DNA of 9,864 bases from Actinomycetes bacterium (lineage in GTDB: Bacteria > Actinomycetota > Acidimicrobiia > Acidimicrobiales > Acidimicrobiaceae), in contig JAKAOC010000048.1 in assembly GCA_021823385.1 (NCBI GenBank), forward strand, positions 1 to 9,864, read 5' to 3'. Under the pieces are notes generated by a model. It ran no database searches, had not been told where the DNA came from, and worked only from the letters and a program-made list of their open reading frames with translations. Below, one piece after another: positions 1 through 6,445 of this stretch. The position numbers were made by a program, and so were the translations under genes. Every line of letters starts with the position of its first letter. Within the stretch, counting starts at the first letter, position 1.

Positions 1-268
1 GAGGCTCGCCGAAGACGGCTCCTTGCACTCGGTTCCCAGGGAGAACATGTTCGGCGCGCAGACTCCACAGGGTTTTCGGGCCGATGTCCTGAGGGCCGTG
101 CATGCAAGCGGATTGGACACCACCGATGACGGAGGCGCGGCCGAGGCGATGGGAGTTCGCGTAGCCTGTGTTGACGGCGAGCGAACCAACCTGAAGATCA
201 CGACGCAGGCGGACCTTGTGGTCGCCCGGGCGCTCGCCAGAGCATATCTGGAGGGGTCGGGCAGATGA
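1..268 (+). CDS. ispD: IspD C-terminal part (2-C-methyl-D-erythritol 4-phosphate cytidylyltransferase), 5' truncated by window edge
   Basis: IspD transfers CMP from CTP to 2-C-methyl-D-erythritol 4-phosphate, the third step of the cytosolic MEP route to isoprenoids. The frame is open from base 2, giving 88 visible residues before the TGA at 266-268; the start and the N-terminal CTP-binding Gly-rich loop lie outside the window. Visible family marks are AQTPQGF (substrate-side loop), TTDDGGAAEAMG (the segment that in the family carries an acidic pair followed by the E-A dyad) and NLKITTQADL near the C-terminus, whose Lys is the conserved nucleotide/substrate contact. The protein ends about where IspD proteins normally end. 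Its stop overlaps the ispF start in an ATGA, so the two are almost certainly translated together. An internal TTG at 23 is only a frame opening, not a start. Confidence 0.93.
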   Translation, partial: RLAEDGSLHSVPRENMFGAQTPQGFRADVLRAVHASGLDTTDDGGAAEAMGVRVACVDGERTNLKITTQADLVVARALARAYLEGSGR

Positions 269-768
269 CGACCGAAGGGGACCTCAGGCGCCTGCGAGTC
301 GGGAGCGGCTTCGACCTTCATCCGCTGAGTTCCGATTCTCGGCGCAGGTTCTTGCTGGCAGGGGTGGAAGTCGCGGGATCCAATGGGCCCGTGGGCCATT
401 CCGATGCCGACGTCGTATGCCACGCAATCGCCGATGCCATCCTCGGTGCGGCTGGATTGGGTGGCATCGGCGACCACTTTCCCGCCACCGATCCAACGCT
501 CGCCGGTGCCGACTCGGTCGCGCTGCTGGCCAAATGCGTGCGTGTCGCCGAGGGCGCGGGATTCGAGATCATAAACGTCGACTCGACCGTCATACTCCAA
601 GCTCCTCGCCTGGCGCCGTTCCGGACGGCGATGGAGTCGCTCATGTCCGAAGTGGTGGGCGCGCCGGTTTGCGTGAAGGCGAAGAGCCCCGAGGGCGTGG
701 GGCCGCTCGGGGAGGCGCAGGCCGTGGTTTGCACCGCCACGGCGCTACTACTCGCCCCTCGGCCATGA
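265..768 (+). CDS. ispF: IspF, 2-C-methyl-D-erythritol 2,4-cyclodiphosphate synthase
   Basis: IspF cyclises 4-diphosphocytidyl-2-C-methylerythritol 2-phosphate to the 2,4-cyclodiphosphate with release of CMP. The 167 residues match the usual ~160. The metal site is present: D17-L-H19 in GSGFDLH, then GHSDAD (H45, S46, D47) and H53 in VVCHAIAD. GAAGLGGIGDHFPATDP (62-77) and NVDSTVILQAPRLAP (104-118) are standard family blocks. The C-terminal block is divergent: KAKSPEGVGPLGEAQA (138-153) stands where most IspFs have KATTTEKLGFTGRGEG, so the trimer-interface Arg is replaced, although the catalytic-region Glu (E143) is kept. About ten residues precede the usual RIGxGFD start; no other in-frame ATG/GTG/TTG would shorten it, and the ATG overlaps the ispD stop, so 265 is the start. 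Confidence 0.95.
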   Translation: MTTEGDLRRLRVGSGFDLHPLSSDSRRRFLLAGVEVAGSNGPVGHSDADVVCHAIADAILGAAGLGGIGDHFPATDPTLAGADSVALLAKCVRVAEGAGFEIINVDSTVILQAPRLAPFRTAMESLMSEVVGAPVCVKAKSPEGVGPLGEAQAVVCTATALLLAPRP

Positions 769-880
769 TGCACCTGCAGCGCGGTTAGTATTGTCGACTT
801 TGCCGGTTGCGCGCCTGCGCCGCCGCTGCTTGGGACGGCCCGAGGCTGTTTTGCCTGCGCCGGCCGGAAGGATTTGACAT
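769..880 (+). other. ispF-rlmB intergenic spacer (112 bp), position where cysS often sits
   Basis: No reading frame with coding character and no hairpin followed by a T-run is visible. The only clear signal is the purine-rich GGAAGGA at 866-872 that serves rlmB. In many actinobacteria, as I recall for Mycobacterium, cysS lies between ispF and rlmB; it is not here and no cysS remnant is recognisable. Confidence 0.6.
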
Positions 881-1699
881 ATGGCCAAGGAGCCAAGAAA
901 CAAGAGCCAGGGCCAGCGGCAGAGCACCGAGCGGCACAACGTGGTGAGGCGCCGGTCCCTGGGCGGCGAGCAGATAGAAGGCCGGCAGGCGGTGCGAGAG
1001 CTGTTGGCAGCCGGTCGTCGGCGCGTCGAGCAGGTCTGGATCGAGGAGTCCGTCCAGCGAAAGGGAGTTGTCGAGGAGATCGCCAACCTTTGCGTTTCCC
1101 GGCGTGTCCCACTCATCACGGCCTCCCGCCGAAAGTTCGAGATGGCCACCCGCTCTGAGGGGCACCAGGGCGTGCTCGCCCGCGCTGCGGCGCTGCGCGA
1201 GGTTGACCTCGATGAGTTGGTCGAGTCGTCCGGCCAGCCGTTCCTCGTCGTGGTTGACGGCATAACCGATCCCCACAACCTCGGCGCCGTGCTGCGCTCG
1301 GCGGAACTTGCCGGAGCCACCGGAGTGGTGCTTCCTCAGAATCGGACTTCCCTGATAACGCCGACGGTGGCGAAGGCGGCGGCAGGGGCGGTCGAGTACC
1401 TGCAGTTCGCTTTGGTTCCCGGCATCCCTAACGCGCTTCTGCAGTTGGAAAAGATGGACATCACCCGTATTGGACTGGACGTGCGCGGCAAGAGCAGCGT
1501 TTATGCGCTCACTGCCGGCGAAGCCTCCCGGGTGGCGCTGGTACTGGGTGCCGAGGATCGCGGACTGGCACGACTCACGGCTCAACGTTGCGACCGCCTG
1601 GTTCGGATTCCGCAGGTGGGCAAGCTCGACTCGCTGAACGTTTCGAACGCGGCGGCCATCACACTTTTCGAGCTGGCTCGCCTGCGTTTAGCGCAATAG
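881..1699 (+). CDS. rlmB: RlmB/TrmH-family (SPOUT) rRNA guanosine 2'-O-methyltransferase
   Basis: This is a SAM-dependent ribose 2'-O-methyltransferase, most likely acting on 23S rRNA (the RlmB type methylates G2251 in E. coli). Residues 1-27 are a basic Lys/Arg/Gln tail. About 28-105 is the SpoU substrate-binding domain, beginning GEQIEGRQAVRELL. The knotted SPOUT domain carries all three motifs: motif 1 DGITDPHNLGAVLRSAE (126-142, with N133 and R139), motif 2 VLGAEDRGL (221-229) and motif 3 RIPQVGKLDSLNVSNAAA (242-259). Motif 2 has EDRG where most members have EGKG or EGxG, a mild variation. At 272 residues the length is normal. The ATG at 881 has GGAAGGA eight bases upstream. Position after ispD-ispF matches a common actinobacterial order. 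The exact target nucleotide cannot be read from the sequence; TsnR-like resistance methylases are the main alternative. Confidence 0.92.
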   Translation: MAKEPRNKSQGQRQSTERHNVVRRRSLGGEQIEGRQAVRELLAAGRRRVEQVWIEESVQRKGVVEEIANLCVSRRVPLITASRRKFEMATRSEGHQGVLARAAALREVDLDELVESSGQPFLVVVDGITDPHNLGAVLRSAELAGATGVVLPQNRTSLITPTVAKAAAGAVEYLQFALVPGIPNALLQLEKMDITRIGLDVRGKSSVYALTAGEASRVALVLGAEDRGLARLTAQRCDRLVRIPQVGKLDSLNVSNAAAITLFELARLRLAQ

Positions 1700-1726
1700 G
1701 ATCCCTGATCAGACGTAAAAAATCCG

Positions 1727-1799
1727 AGCCGGTGGTGGGACTCGAACCCACGACCTGACGATTACAAGTCGCCTGCGCTACCAACTGCGCCACACCGGC
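1727..1799 (-). tRNA. tRNA-Thr (anticodon UGU)
   Basis: Read on the minus strand, the 73 nt fold fully: acceptor stem GCCGGTG/CACCGGC, D-stem GCGC/GCGC, anticodon stem GGCGA/TCGTC around loop CTTGTAA with anticodon TGT (bases 1764-1766), a five-base variable loop, and T-stem GTGGG/CCCAC around TTCGAGT. The anticodon reads ACA and, by wobble, ACG. The discriminator base is T. CCA is not encoded, as CGG follows. A run of six T (on the tRNA strand, 1722-1717) lies just beyond the 3' end and may aid termination, though no separate hairpin precedes it. The tRNA is convergent with rlmB, whose stop is 27 bases away. Confidence 0.97.
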
Positions 1800-1872
1800 G
1801 TTCCCCCGCGGGCTACCATGCCCAGGGCATATAAATCATAAGAGAAGATCTCGCAGGCGGAGGCGTCCGGAA

Positions 1873-1918
1873 GGTCAAGGGATCAGGGGCGGGGTTCGAG
1901 TGCATGGACCCTTTGACC
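1873..1918. repeat. Imperfect inverted repeat GGTCAAGGG / CCCTTTGACC
   Basis: Arms at 1873-1881 and 1909-1918 pair over nine bases, with one unpaired T (1912) in the right arm and 27 bases between the arms. It could be a regulator-binding site or a hairpin in the leader of the 2135 gene. No T-run follows it on either strand, so it is not an ordinary terminator. Confidence 0.5.
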
Positions 1919-2049
1919 AAAACGATCCGGCGGCGGCCGTGGCATAATTTACTGGAGTGCGTGTTCGCTTGGAATTGACCGACTCCGAGTGGCAATAAGA
2001 CATGTTTCGCCGAGATGTTGCAAGCCTGTGTGCACTCGGTGCGGCAAAC

Positions 2050-2055
2050 TACAAT
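2050..2055 (+). promoter_or_regulatory. Possible -10 element (TACAAT) for the LytR_C-otsB unit
   Basis: TACAAT matches the -10 consensus at five of six positions and sits in the only AT-rich patch upstream of the gene, about 80 bases before its ATG. No good -35 is found at 16-18 bases; TGTGCA at 2029-2034 is a poor match at 15. Weak call. Confidence 0.3.
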
Positions 2056-2134
2056 AATGTTATTTACGGGCGTTGTCGTTTTGTGACCGCAGCGATCGTG
2101 GGGCCGAACCCGATGGCCACGGGGAGGAAAGCTC

Positions 2135-4177
2135 ATGGTTGAGGGCAGGTATCCATCTGACGACATCTTCCGCGGCGACTTCGATCCAGAGATACGCAAG
2201 AAGAAGTCCGCCGCCGCCAAGGCCATCGAGCGCAAGGCGGCAACATCAAAGCAAACCTCCAAGTCGCAGTTGAGGCGTGGCCTATCGCTCCTAGCCGGAA
2301 AAACGGAAGAACTGCCACATCGATTGTTGGGCGGCACCAAGAGTGAAGTCTCCCAGACATCCGTCGACCCCGAAGCTGAAGCGAACTTCCGCGTAGCGGA
2401 GGATTCCTCGGATGAGGCGACATCCTCGCCTACCCGAGCGATCAAGGCGTCCCAGCGCACGCCACGCATCTTCGGGCGAGCAGGAGATGACAGCTCCCCA
2501 GTGGCTCAGGACGCCGGTGAAGAGGCGAGTGAGCCATCTTCGAGCCCCATCAGCGCTCCCTTTGCGCGATCCCTCTTTTCGGAGCCGTCGGTCCGTGAGC
2601 CTGAGGCGGACGAGACCGCTTACCCTGAGGGCGCTTTTTTCGAGGATGAGGAGCCAGCATACGTCGATCGGAAGCACCGCTTCTTTTCTCGTTCACGTAT
2701 CGAGCCTGCGCCAGACGAGCCATGGGGTGAAGAGTCATCACCGCCGGACATCGACGTTCCGACCGCCCAGCCCTGGGCCGAAAGCCTGTCAGGAGGCGTC
2801 AAGCGCTTCTTCTCCCGGGTCACGCACCCGGAGACTCTTTCTGATGTGCGCGAACACGATGACGCCGGCGCTTCTCCGTGGGTAGATCCGGGCTTGGCGC
2901 AAACCGACGCGGCCATAGCCGAGACACGTGGACCCGTCGATGCGACGCTCGGTCATGACCAGGTGGGGATGCCGACCGCCAGTGCGGCACCGGCGGTCTG
3001 GCCGGTGATCCTCGAAAAGGCGAAGAACTTCTTCTTTCAAGTTGAGGAGGTGGAGCTTCCAACTCGAAAACCGTCGGGGGCCCCAACGGAGCACGGGCAA
3101 CCCTTGGGCCGTCTTGCAGCTGGACTCGGTGGTTTTCGGGCTTCCGTCACGCGCTTGGGGCAACCTTCCTCTCTTGGCACCGAGCGGGTCGTACCTGATG
3201 CCGACGACTCTTTGGTGGCGGAGAAATCGGATCCGGCGCAGCCTTCGCATGCAGAGCTAACCAGCGCCGGTTCGGTTGGCGCCTCGGGCCAAGAGGCCAA
3301 CAGCGCGTCGACGGGCCTGCCATTGCGCCGACCCGCCGGGCGCCATTTCGCAGCGGAGGGCTCGACCTGGGAGCCACCGCAATGGAATCTTCAGGCTCAG
3401 GAGCGGATCGATCCGCCATTGGCCAAGCCGAGTTCCGCATCAGCGGGTGATTTGAGGCATCGGCCCCGGCAGCGAGTCGCCGAGCGGCACATTCGGCCCA
3501 GCGCCCCGGAGCGCTTGGCGGCAAGTGCATCGGTGCCGTACACCCCGAGGCGTGTGCGTCCCCGGGGGCAAACGGGTGGCGATGGGACCACTAGCGGTGG
3601 ACTGCCATCGGGCGACCGTGCGGGACGTGAGACGGTTGCCTTGATCATCAGCGTCTGCCTGATTCTGGCAATCGTGCTCGGGATCGGCAACCTTCGCAAC
3701 GCGGGTGGCCTGGCGGCAGGCAAGACTTCGGCGGCGGATCTGGCTCCGTCCACGACCGTCGTGCCCCAGCCTTCAACTACCACGGCGCCCAGTACTACGG
3801 TCACCACGGCTCCGCCGACGACGATTGTGGTTACCACGACGACACAGCCGGCAATCGCAGCCGGAGCCAACCCCGCCAATGCCCAGGTGACCGTGAGGGT
3901 GGCAAACGGGACGAGTGTTGCCGGCGCAGCCGGCCGCATCACCAAGAAGCTCCAGAGCCTTGACTTCAATGTCGTCGTTCCCATCAACGCGACGGTGTCC
4001 AACCTGACGACGACGACCGTCTATTACTACTCGGGCTTCCAGGTGGCTGGACAGGCGGTTGCGGAACTCCTTGGCCTTCCGGCCTCGGCGGCCAAACCCT
4101 TCACCGCCGCTGCGCCGCTGCCCAATATCTATCCATCCGATGTGAACGTGGTTCTCGGGACTGACGTTGCCGGCTGA
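2135..4177 (+). CDS. Single-pass membrane protein: long disordered cytoplasmic N-terminus, TM helix, Thr-rich linker, extracellular LytR_C domain
   Basis: The function is unknown. In the family, LytR_C (PF13399-type) domains occur at the end of LytR-CpsA-Psr cell-wall glycopolymer ligases and also alone; no LCP catalytic domain is present here. Residues 1-50 are Lys/Arg-rich; about 60-495 is low-complexity, rich in Ser, Pro, Glu, Asp and Arg. One hydrophobic helix (501-518) follows GRET, with no signal peptide before it, so the N-terminus is predicted cytoplasmic. A Thr/Pro/Val linker (538-572) leads to the domain VTVRVANGTSVAGAAGRITK... ending VNVVLGTDV (about 584-677). Aromatic-basic motifs recur in the disordered part: HRFFSR (181-186), KRFFSR (223-228) and KNFFFQ (297-302). 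The ATG has a strong GGGGAGGA (2121-2128) at normal spacing. The 3' end overlaps otsB by 11 bases. Confidence 0.85.
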   Translation: MVEGRYPSDDIFRGDFDPEIRKKKSAAAKAIERKAATSKQTSKSQLRRGLSLLAGKTEELPHRLLGGTKSEVSQTSVDPEAEANFRVAEDSSDEATSSPTRAIKASQRTPRIFGRAGDDSSPVAQDAGEEASEPSSSPISAPFARSLFSEPSVREPEADETAYPEGAFFEDEEPAYVDRKHRFFSRSRIEPAPDEPWGEESSPPDIDVPTAQPWAESLSGGVKRFFSRVTHPETLSDVREHDDAGASPWVDPGLAQTDAAIAETRGPVDATLGHDQVGMPTASAAPAVWPVILEKAKNFFFQVEEVELPTRKPSGAPTEHGQPLGRLAAGLGGFRASVTRLGQPSSLGTERVVPDADDSLVAEKSDPAQPSHAELTSAGSVGASGQEANSASTGLPLRRPAGRHFAAEGSTWEPPQWNLQAQERIDPPLAKPSSASAGDLRHRPRQRVAERHIRPSAPERLAASASVPYTPRRVRPRGQTGGDGTTSGGLPSGDRAGRETVALIISVCLILAIVLGIGNLRNAGGLAAGKTSAADLAPSTTVVPQPSTTTAPSTTVTTAPPTTIVVTTTTQPAIAAGANPANAQVTVRVANGTSVAGAAGRITKKLQSLDFNVVVPINATVSNLTTTTVYYYSGFQVAGQAVAELLGLPASAAKPFTAAAPLPNIYPSDVNVVLGTDVAG

Positions 4178-4988
4178 GGTATACGCGGAGCTGGCCTCGG
4201 CGACGGCCGAGCTCGTTCGCGCGGGCGGTGGAGTCTCGTTCATACTGGATTTCGATGGCACCATAGCGCCGATAGTCTCCGTGCCTTCGCAAGCACGGGC
4301 TCATCCCTCGATGGCGCTGGTGCTCAAGCGCATCGCATCCCATGCACGCCTGTCCATAATCTCGGGAAGGTCTGTCGGATTCCTCGCTGAACAGCTCGCT
4401 TTCCTCAGGGAGGAGGATGGCCCCGGACACGTGGAGCTGTACGGCCAATATGGGCTGATTCGAGCCGACCTTCTGGGGAACGTTCTGGCGACCGCCCATC
4501 TGGACGAGGAGCAGCTTGCGATGTTGGACGAGGTTCGGCGTCAGTGGCTGGAAGCACCGGTCGACGGGATTCTCTTCGAGGACAAAGGTGCCTCCCTCGC
4601 CTTTCATTACCGCAACGCGCCGGAAATGCGAGAGCCGCTGCTGAACTGGATCGACATGGTGCTGCCGAACCACGGTCTCAGCGCCTTGGTGGGGAAGATG
4701 GTCTTCGAGATTGCCCCGGAGTCCGCGCCGAGCAAGCGCGCCGCGGCACTCGGCATCCTTGAGAGCGGAGTTCCATGTGTCTTCGCGGGCGACGACTACG
4801 GGGACCTCGAGGTGTTCAAGACCATGCACGAGCAGCGCCTTGCCGGCGAACCCAGGGTCGCGATACTCGTTCAAGGAGGTTTCGAGACTCCGCCCGAGCT
4901 GCTTGGGTTGAGCGAGGTCCACGTTAGGGACCAGGACGAACTCGCATTCGTGCTGGACCAGCTCCTCCGGGCCGTGTTGCCCTCCTAA
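4167..4988 (+). CDS. otsB: OtsB, trehalose-6-phosphate phosphatase (HAD superfamily)
   Basis: OtsB removes the phosphate of trehalose 6-phosphate to give trehalose in the cytosol. The 273 residues show the HAD motifs in order: motif I DFDGT (28-32; nucleophile D28, acid/base D30), motif II SGR (66-68), K177 in VGKMVFEIAP (motif III region of OtsB), and motif IV AGDDYGD (207-213). Family cap segments YGQYGL (92-97) and FEDKGASLAFHYR (137-149) are present. Motif IV is slightly unusual: GDDYGDLEVF replaces the common GDDxTDExxF. The likely start is TTG at 4167, 11 bases inside the preceding gene with a weak GGGA at 4157-4160, implying translational coupling; it places motif I at a normal distance from the N-terminus, and no ATG/GTG alternative exists before motif I. 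Mannosyl-3-phosphoglycerate phosphatase-like HADs are less likely, given otsA next door. Confidence 0.9.
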   Translation: MPAEVYAELASATAELVRAGGGVSFILDFDGTIAPIVSVPSQARAHPSMALVLKRIASHARLSIISGRSVGFLAEQLAFLREEDGPGHVELYGQYGLIRADLLGNVLATAHLDEEQLAMLDEVRRQWLEAPVDGILFEDKGASLAFHYRNAPEMREPLLNWIDMVLPNHGLSALVGKMVFEIAPESAPSKRAAALGILESGVPCVFAGDDYGDLEVFKTMHEQRLAGEPRVAILVQGGFETPPELLGLSEVHVRDQDELAFVLDQLLRAVLPS

Positions 4989-6370
4989 TCCGAGATCTGA
5001 GCCTCCATCCAGAGTGTTGGGCTATGCGCGGCCAGAGCGGAGCGCAGTTTTGCCGACCTCGTCTTGCGCTCATCTTCGTCCAGCTGCAGGGCGGCGAAGA
5101 GAGCCAGCGCCGTCTCCCGCACGTCGAACGGGTTGACGATCTGGGCCGCGTCGTCAACAACTTCGGCGATACCGGCGTTGCGCGAGAGGACCAACGGGCA
5201 GTCCTTCAGGTTGAGAAGCGGACCCTCGCTGGCCACCAGGTTCAGGCCGTCGCGGATCGGGTTGACCAGCAGGACGTCGGACTGGCGAAGCAGTGCTATC
5301 GAGAGGGCGTAGTCATCAACGCTCATTACCTCGATCGGGTCGCCCGGTGGCTCGAAGCCGAGCATCTTGGCCATGGCCCGGAGATACGTGTTCGCCTCCT
5401 CCGCGGCCGCGATCACCTCTGAGGCGTAGGAGGCGTAGTCGTTCAGCGCCCCGCGGCTCGGGTAGCAATTGGCGATGTGCACGACTTCCAGCATTCGCCA
5501 GGGGTAGAACTTGAACAGCTCTACGACTGCCTCGATCCCTCGCAGGATGTTTTTCGACGGCTCCATCCGGTCAACCCTGCCGATGATGCGGCGCCCCTTG
5601 GCAAGGGACGCGAGCTCCTCAGTACGCTCCGCGACTGCCGGCATGCGCGACGAGTCCTGCAGCTCGCCGAGGTCCGAGCCCAGCGGGCGGACCCATGCGG
5701 ATCCCGCGGGGTGGGCTCCGTTGACCTTGGCGGTTGCGAGGTAGTTATCCTTCCAGCGATGGCTGTGAAAGCCCATGCGATCCAGGTTGCCCAGGGAGGT
5801 AAGGAGCTCGGAGGCCACTGAGGAGGGCAGCACCGAGAACTCCCCGGGGTCGGCGAACGGCGTATGCAGGAAGAGCGAGAGGCGCAGGTCGGGGCGCAGG
5901 CCGCGCAGGAACTTCGGGACCAGGAACACGTGGTAGTCCTGTAGGAGCACGGCGGCTCCTTGGGGAAGTGTTTCGGCCAGATGCTCGGCGATGACCTCAT
6001 TGTACGAGCTGTACTGCTTCCAATATGTGTAGAAGCGCGAGTCGAAGGAGGGGGTGCGGCTCAGGGAGAACATCCCGTGGTTCATGTACCAGAGGATCTC
6101 GTTCGAGATCCGGTTGTAGGCACCGTCGTAGTCGCTTGGGTCGACCGGCACCGGATCGAGGCCCGGCAATTCCTTACCATAGAGCCCTTCGGAGAGCGCG
6201 GCGGCTTCGGGCTCGGTGGAGATTGGGAAGGTCCAGGCCATCGTGCCCTGGCGCACCAGTGGCAGCATGGCTGTCACCAGGCCGCCGGCACCTCGCTTAA
6301 GAGCCGGCTGCCCGTCGCGCAGGTAGGCGCTGTAGGGCCCTCGATTCGAAACCACGAAATATTCAGCCAT
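4985..6370 (-). CDS. otsA: OtsA-type trehalose-6-phosphate synthase (GT20 glycosyltransferase)
   Basis: GT20 enzymes join glucose from UDP-glucose (or GDP-glucose) to glucose 6-phosphate. The 461 residues are close to the E. coli length. Visible family positions are SNR (8-10), RGAGGLVTAM (26-35), DYDGAYNRISNEILW (80-94), QDYHV (144-148; D145), LFLHTPF (166-172; H169), DRMGFHSH (197-204), VDRMEPSKN (266-274; R268 and K273, which in OtsA hold the nucleotide phosphates), PSRG (304-307; R306), RDGLNLVASE (373-382) and VNPFD (412-416). The family signature VDRLDYSKG is therefore altered to VDRMEPSKN, with R and K kept. The ATG at 6370 directly precedes the first beta strand (EYFVVSNR). No clear Shine-Dalgarno is seen; a CTAG-AAA-CTAG repeat lies just upstream (6374-6384). 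The gene is convergent with otsB and overlaps it by four bases. Other GT20 products, or a pseudo-glycosyltransferase, cannot be excluded. Confidence 0.87.
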   Translation of the reverse strand: MAEYFVVSNRGPYSAYLRDGQPALKRGAGGLVTAMLPLVRQGTMAWTFPISTEPEAAALSEGLYGKELPGLDPVPVDPSDYDGAYNRISNEILWYMNHGMFSLSRTPSFDSRFYTYWKQYSSYNEVIAEHLAETLPQGAAVLLQDYHVFLVPKFLRGLRPDLRLSLFLHTPFADPGEFSVLPSSVASELLTSLGNLDRMGFHSHRWKDNYLATAKVNGAHPAGSAWVRPLGSDLGELQDSSRMPAVAERTEELASLAKGRRIIGRVDRMEPSKNILRGIEAVVELFKFYPWRMLEVVHIANCYPSRGALNDYASYASEVIAAAEEANTYLRAMAKMLGFEPPGDPIEVMSVDDYALSIALLRQSDVLLVNPIRDGLNLVASEGPLLNLKDCPLVLSRNAGIAEVVDDAAQIVNPFDVRETALALFAALQLDEDERKTRSAKLRSALAAHSPTLWMEAQISD

Positions 6371-6432
6371 TGACTAGAAACTAGCCCAGCCCGTCGCGTG
6401 GGTCCGGCCCGGGGTGCCTGGTCGATGCGGGC

Positions 6433-6438
6433 TAGAGT
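6433..6438 (+). promoter_or_regulatory. Possible -10 element (TAGAGT) for a leaderless glycerate kinase transcript
   Basis: TAGAGT ends seven bases before the GTG chosen as start (6446), the usual distance between a -10 box and the transcription start. That would make the mRNA begin at or near the start codon, as often seen in actinobacteria, and would explain the lack of a Shine-Dalgarno at 6446. No -35 match is visible. Confidence 0.35.
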
Positions 6439-6445
6439 GCATGGC

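Larger units (their letters stand above)
1800..2134. other. Gene-free region between tRNA-Thr and the LytR_C protein gene
   Basis: No convincing gene is visible in these 335 bases; the long minus-strand frame crossing them (2469-1813) runs antisense through the LytR_C gene and has no family signature. It holds a short perfect inverted repeat ATGCCC-A-GGGCAT (1818-1830), a longer imperfect inverted repeat (1873-1918), three TTGACC hexamers (minus strand 1878-1873, plus strand 1913-1918 and 1975-1980), and a locally AT-rich patch at 2049-2066. The minus strand shows TATGAT (1840-1835), placed to start a transcript about 30 bases before the tRNA, but with no -35 at a normal distance. Both the tRNA and the 2135 gene should have promoters here, and neither can be fixed by eye. 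Confidence 0.5.

Noticed and set aside
318..1585. Long minus-strand frames across ispF and rlmB (318-1112 and 785-1585)
   Set aside because: Antisense shadows with no recognisable domain; the plus-strand genes carry complete family motifs.
1829..1840. TATGAT / TTATAT on the minus strand as the tRNA promoter
   Set aside because: Distance to the tRNA is suitable, but no -35 element is found at 16-18 bases on that strand, so it is not listed as a separate feature.
1891..1902. GGGGTTCGAGTG resembling the T-loop of a tRNA, near tRNA-Thr, as a possible att or tRNA remnant
   Set aside because: Ten bases match the tRNA T-arm, but the flanks do not pair as a T-stem, the rest of a tRNA is missing, and no integrase or mobile DNA is present.
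1813..2469. Minus-strand open frame of 218 codons spanning the gap and the start of the LytR_C gene
   Set aside because: No family motif or ribosome binding site, and it lies antisense to a gene with a strong Shine-Dalgarno; ordinary shadow frame in GC-rich DNA.
3770..3850. ACG/ACC-rich tract as a tandem DNA repeat
   Set aside because: It encodes the Thr/Pro-rich linker of the LytR_C protein; units are irregular and explained by the protein composition.
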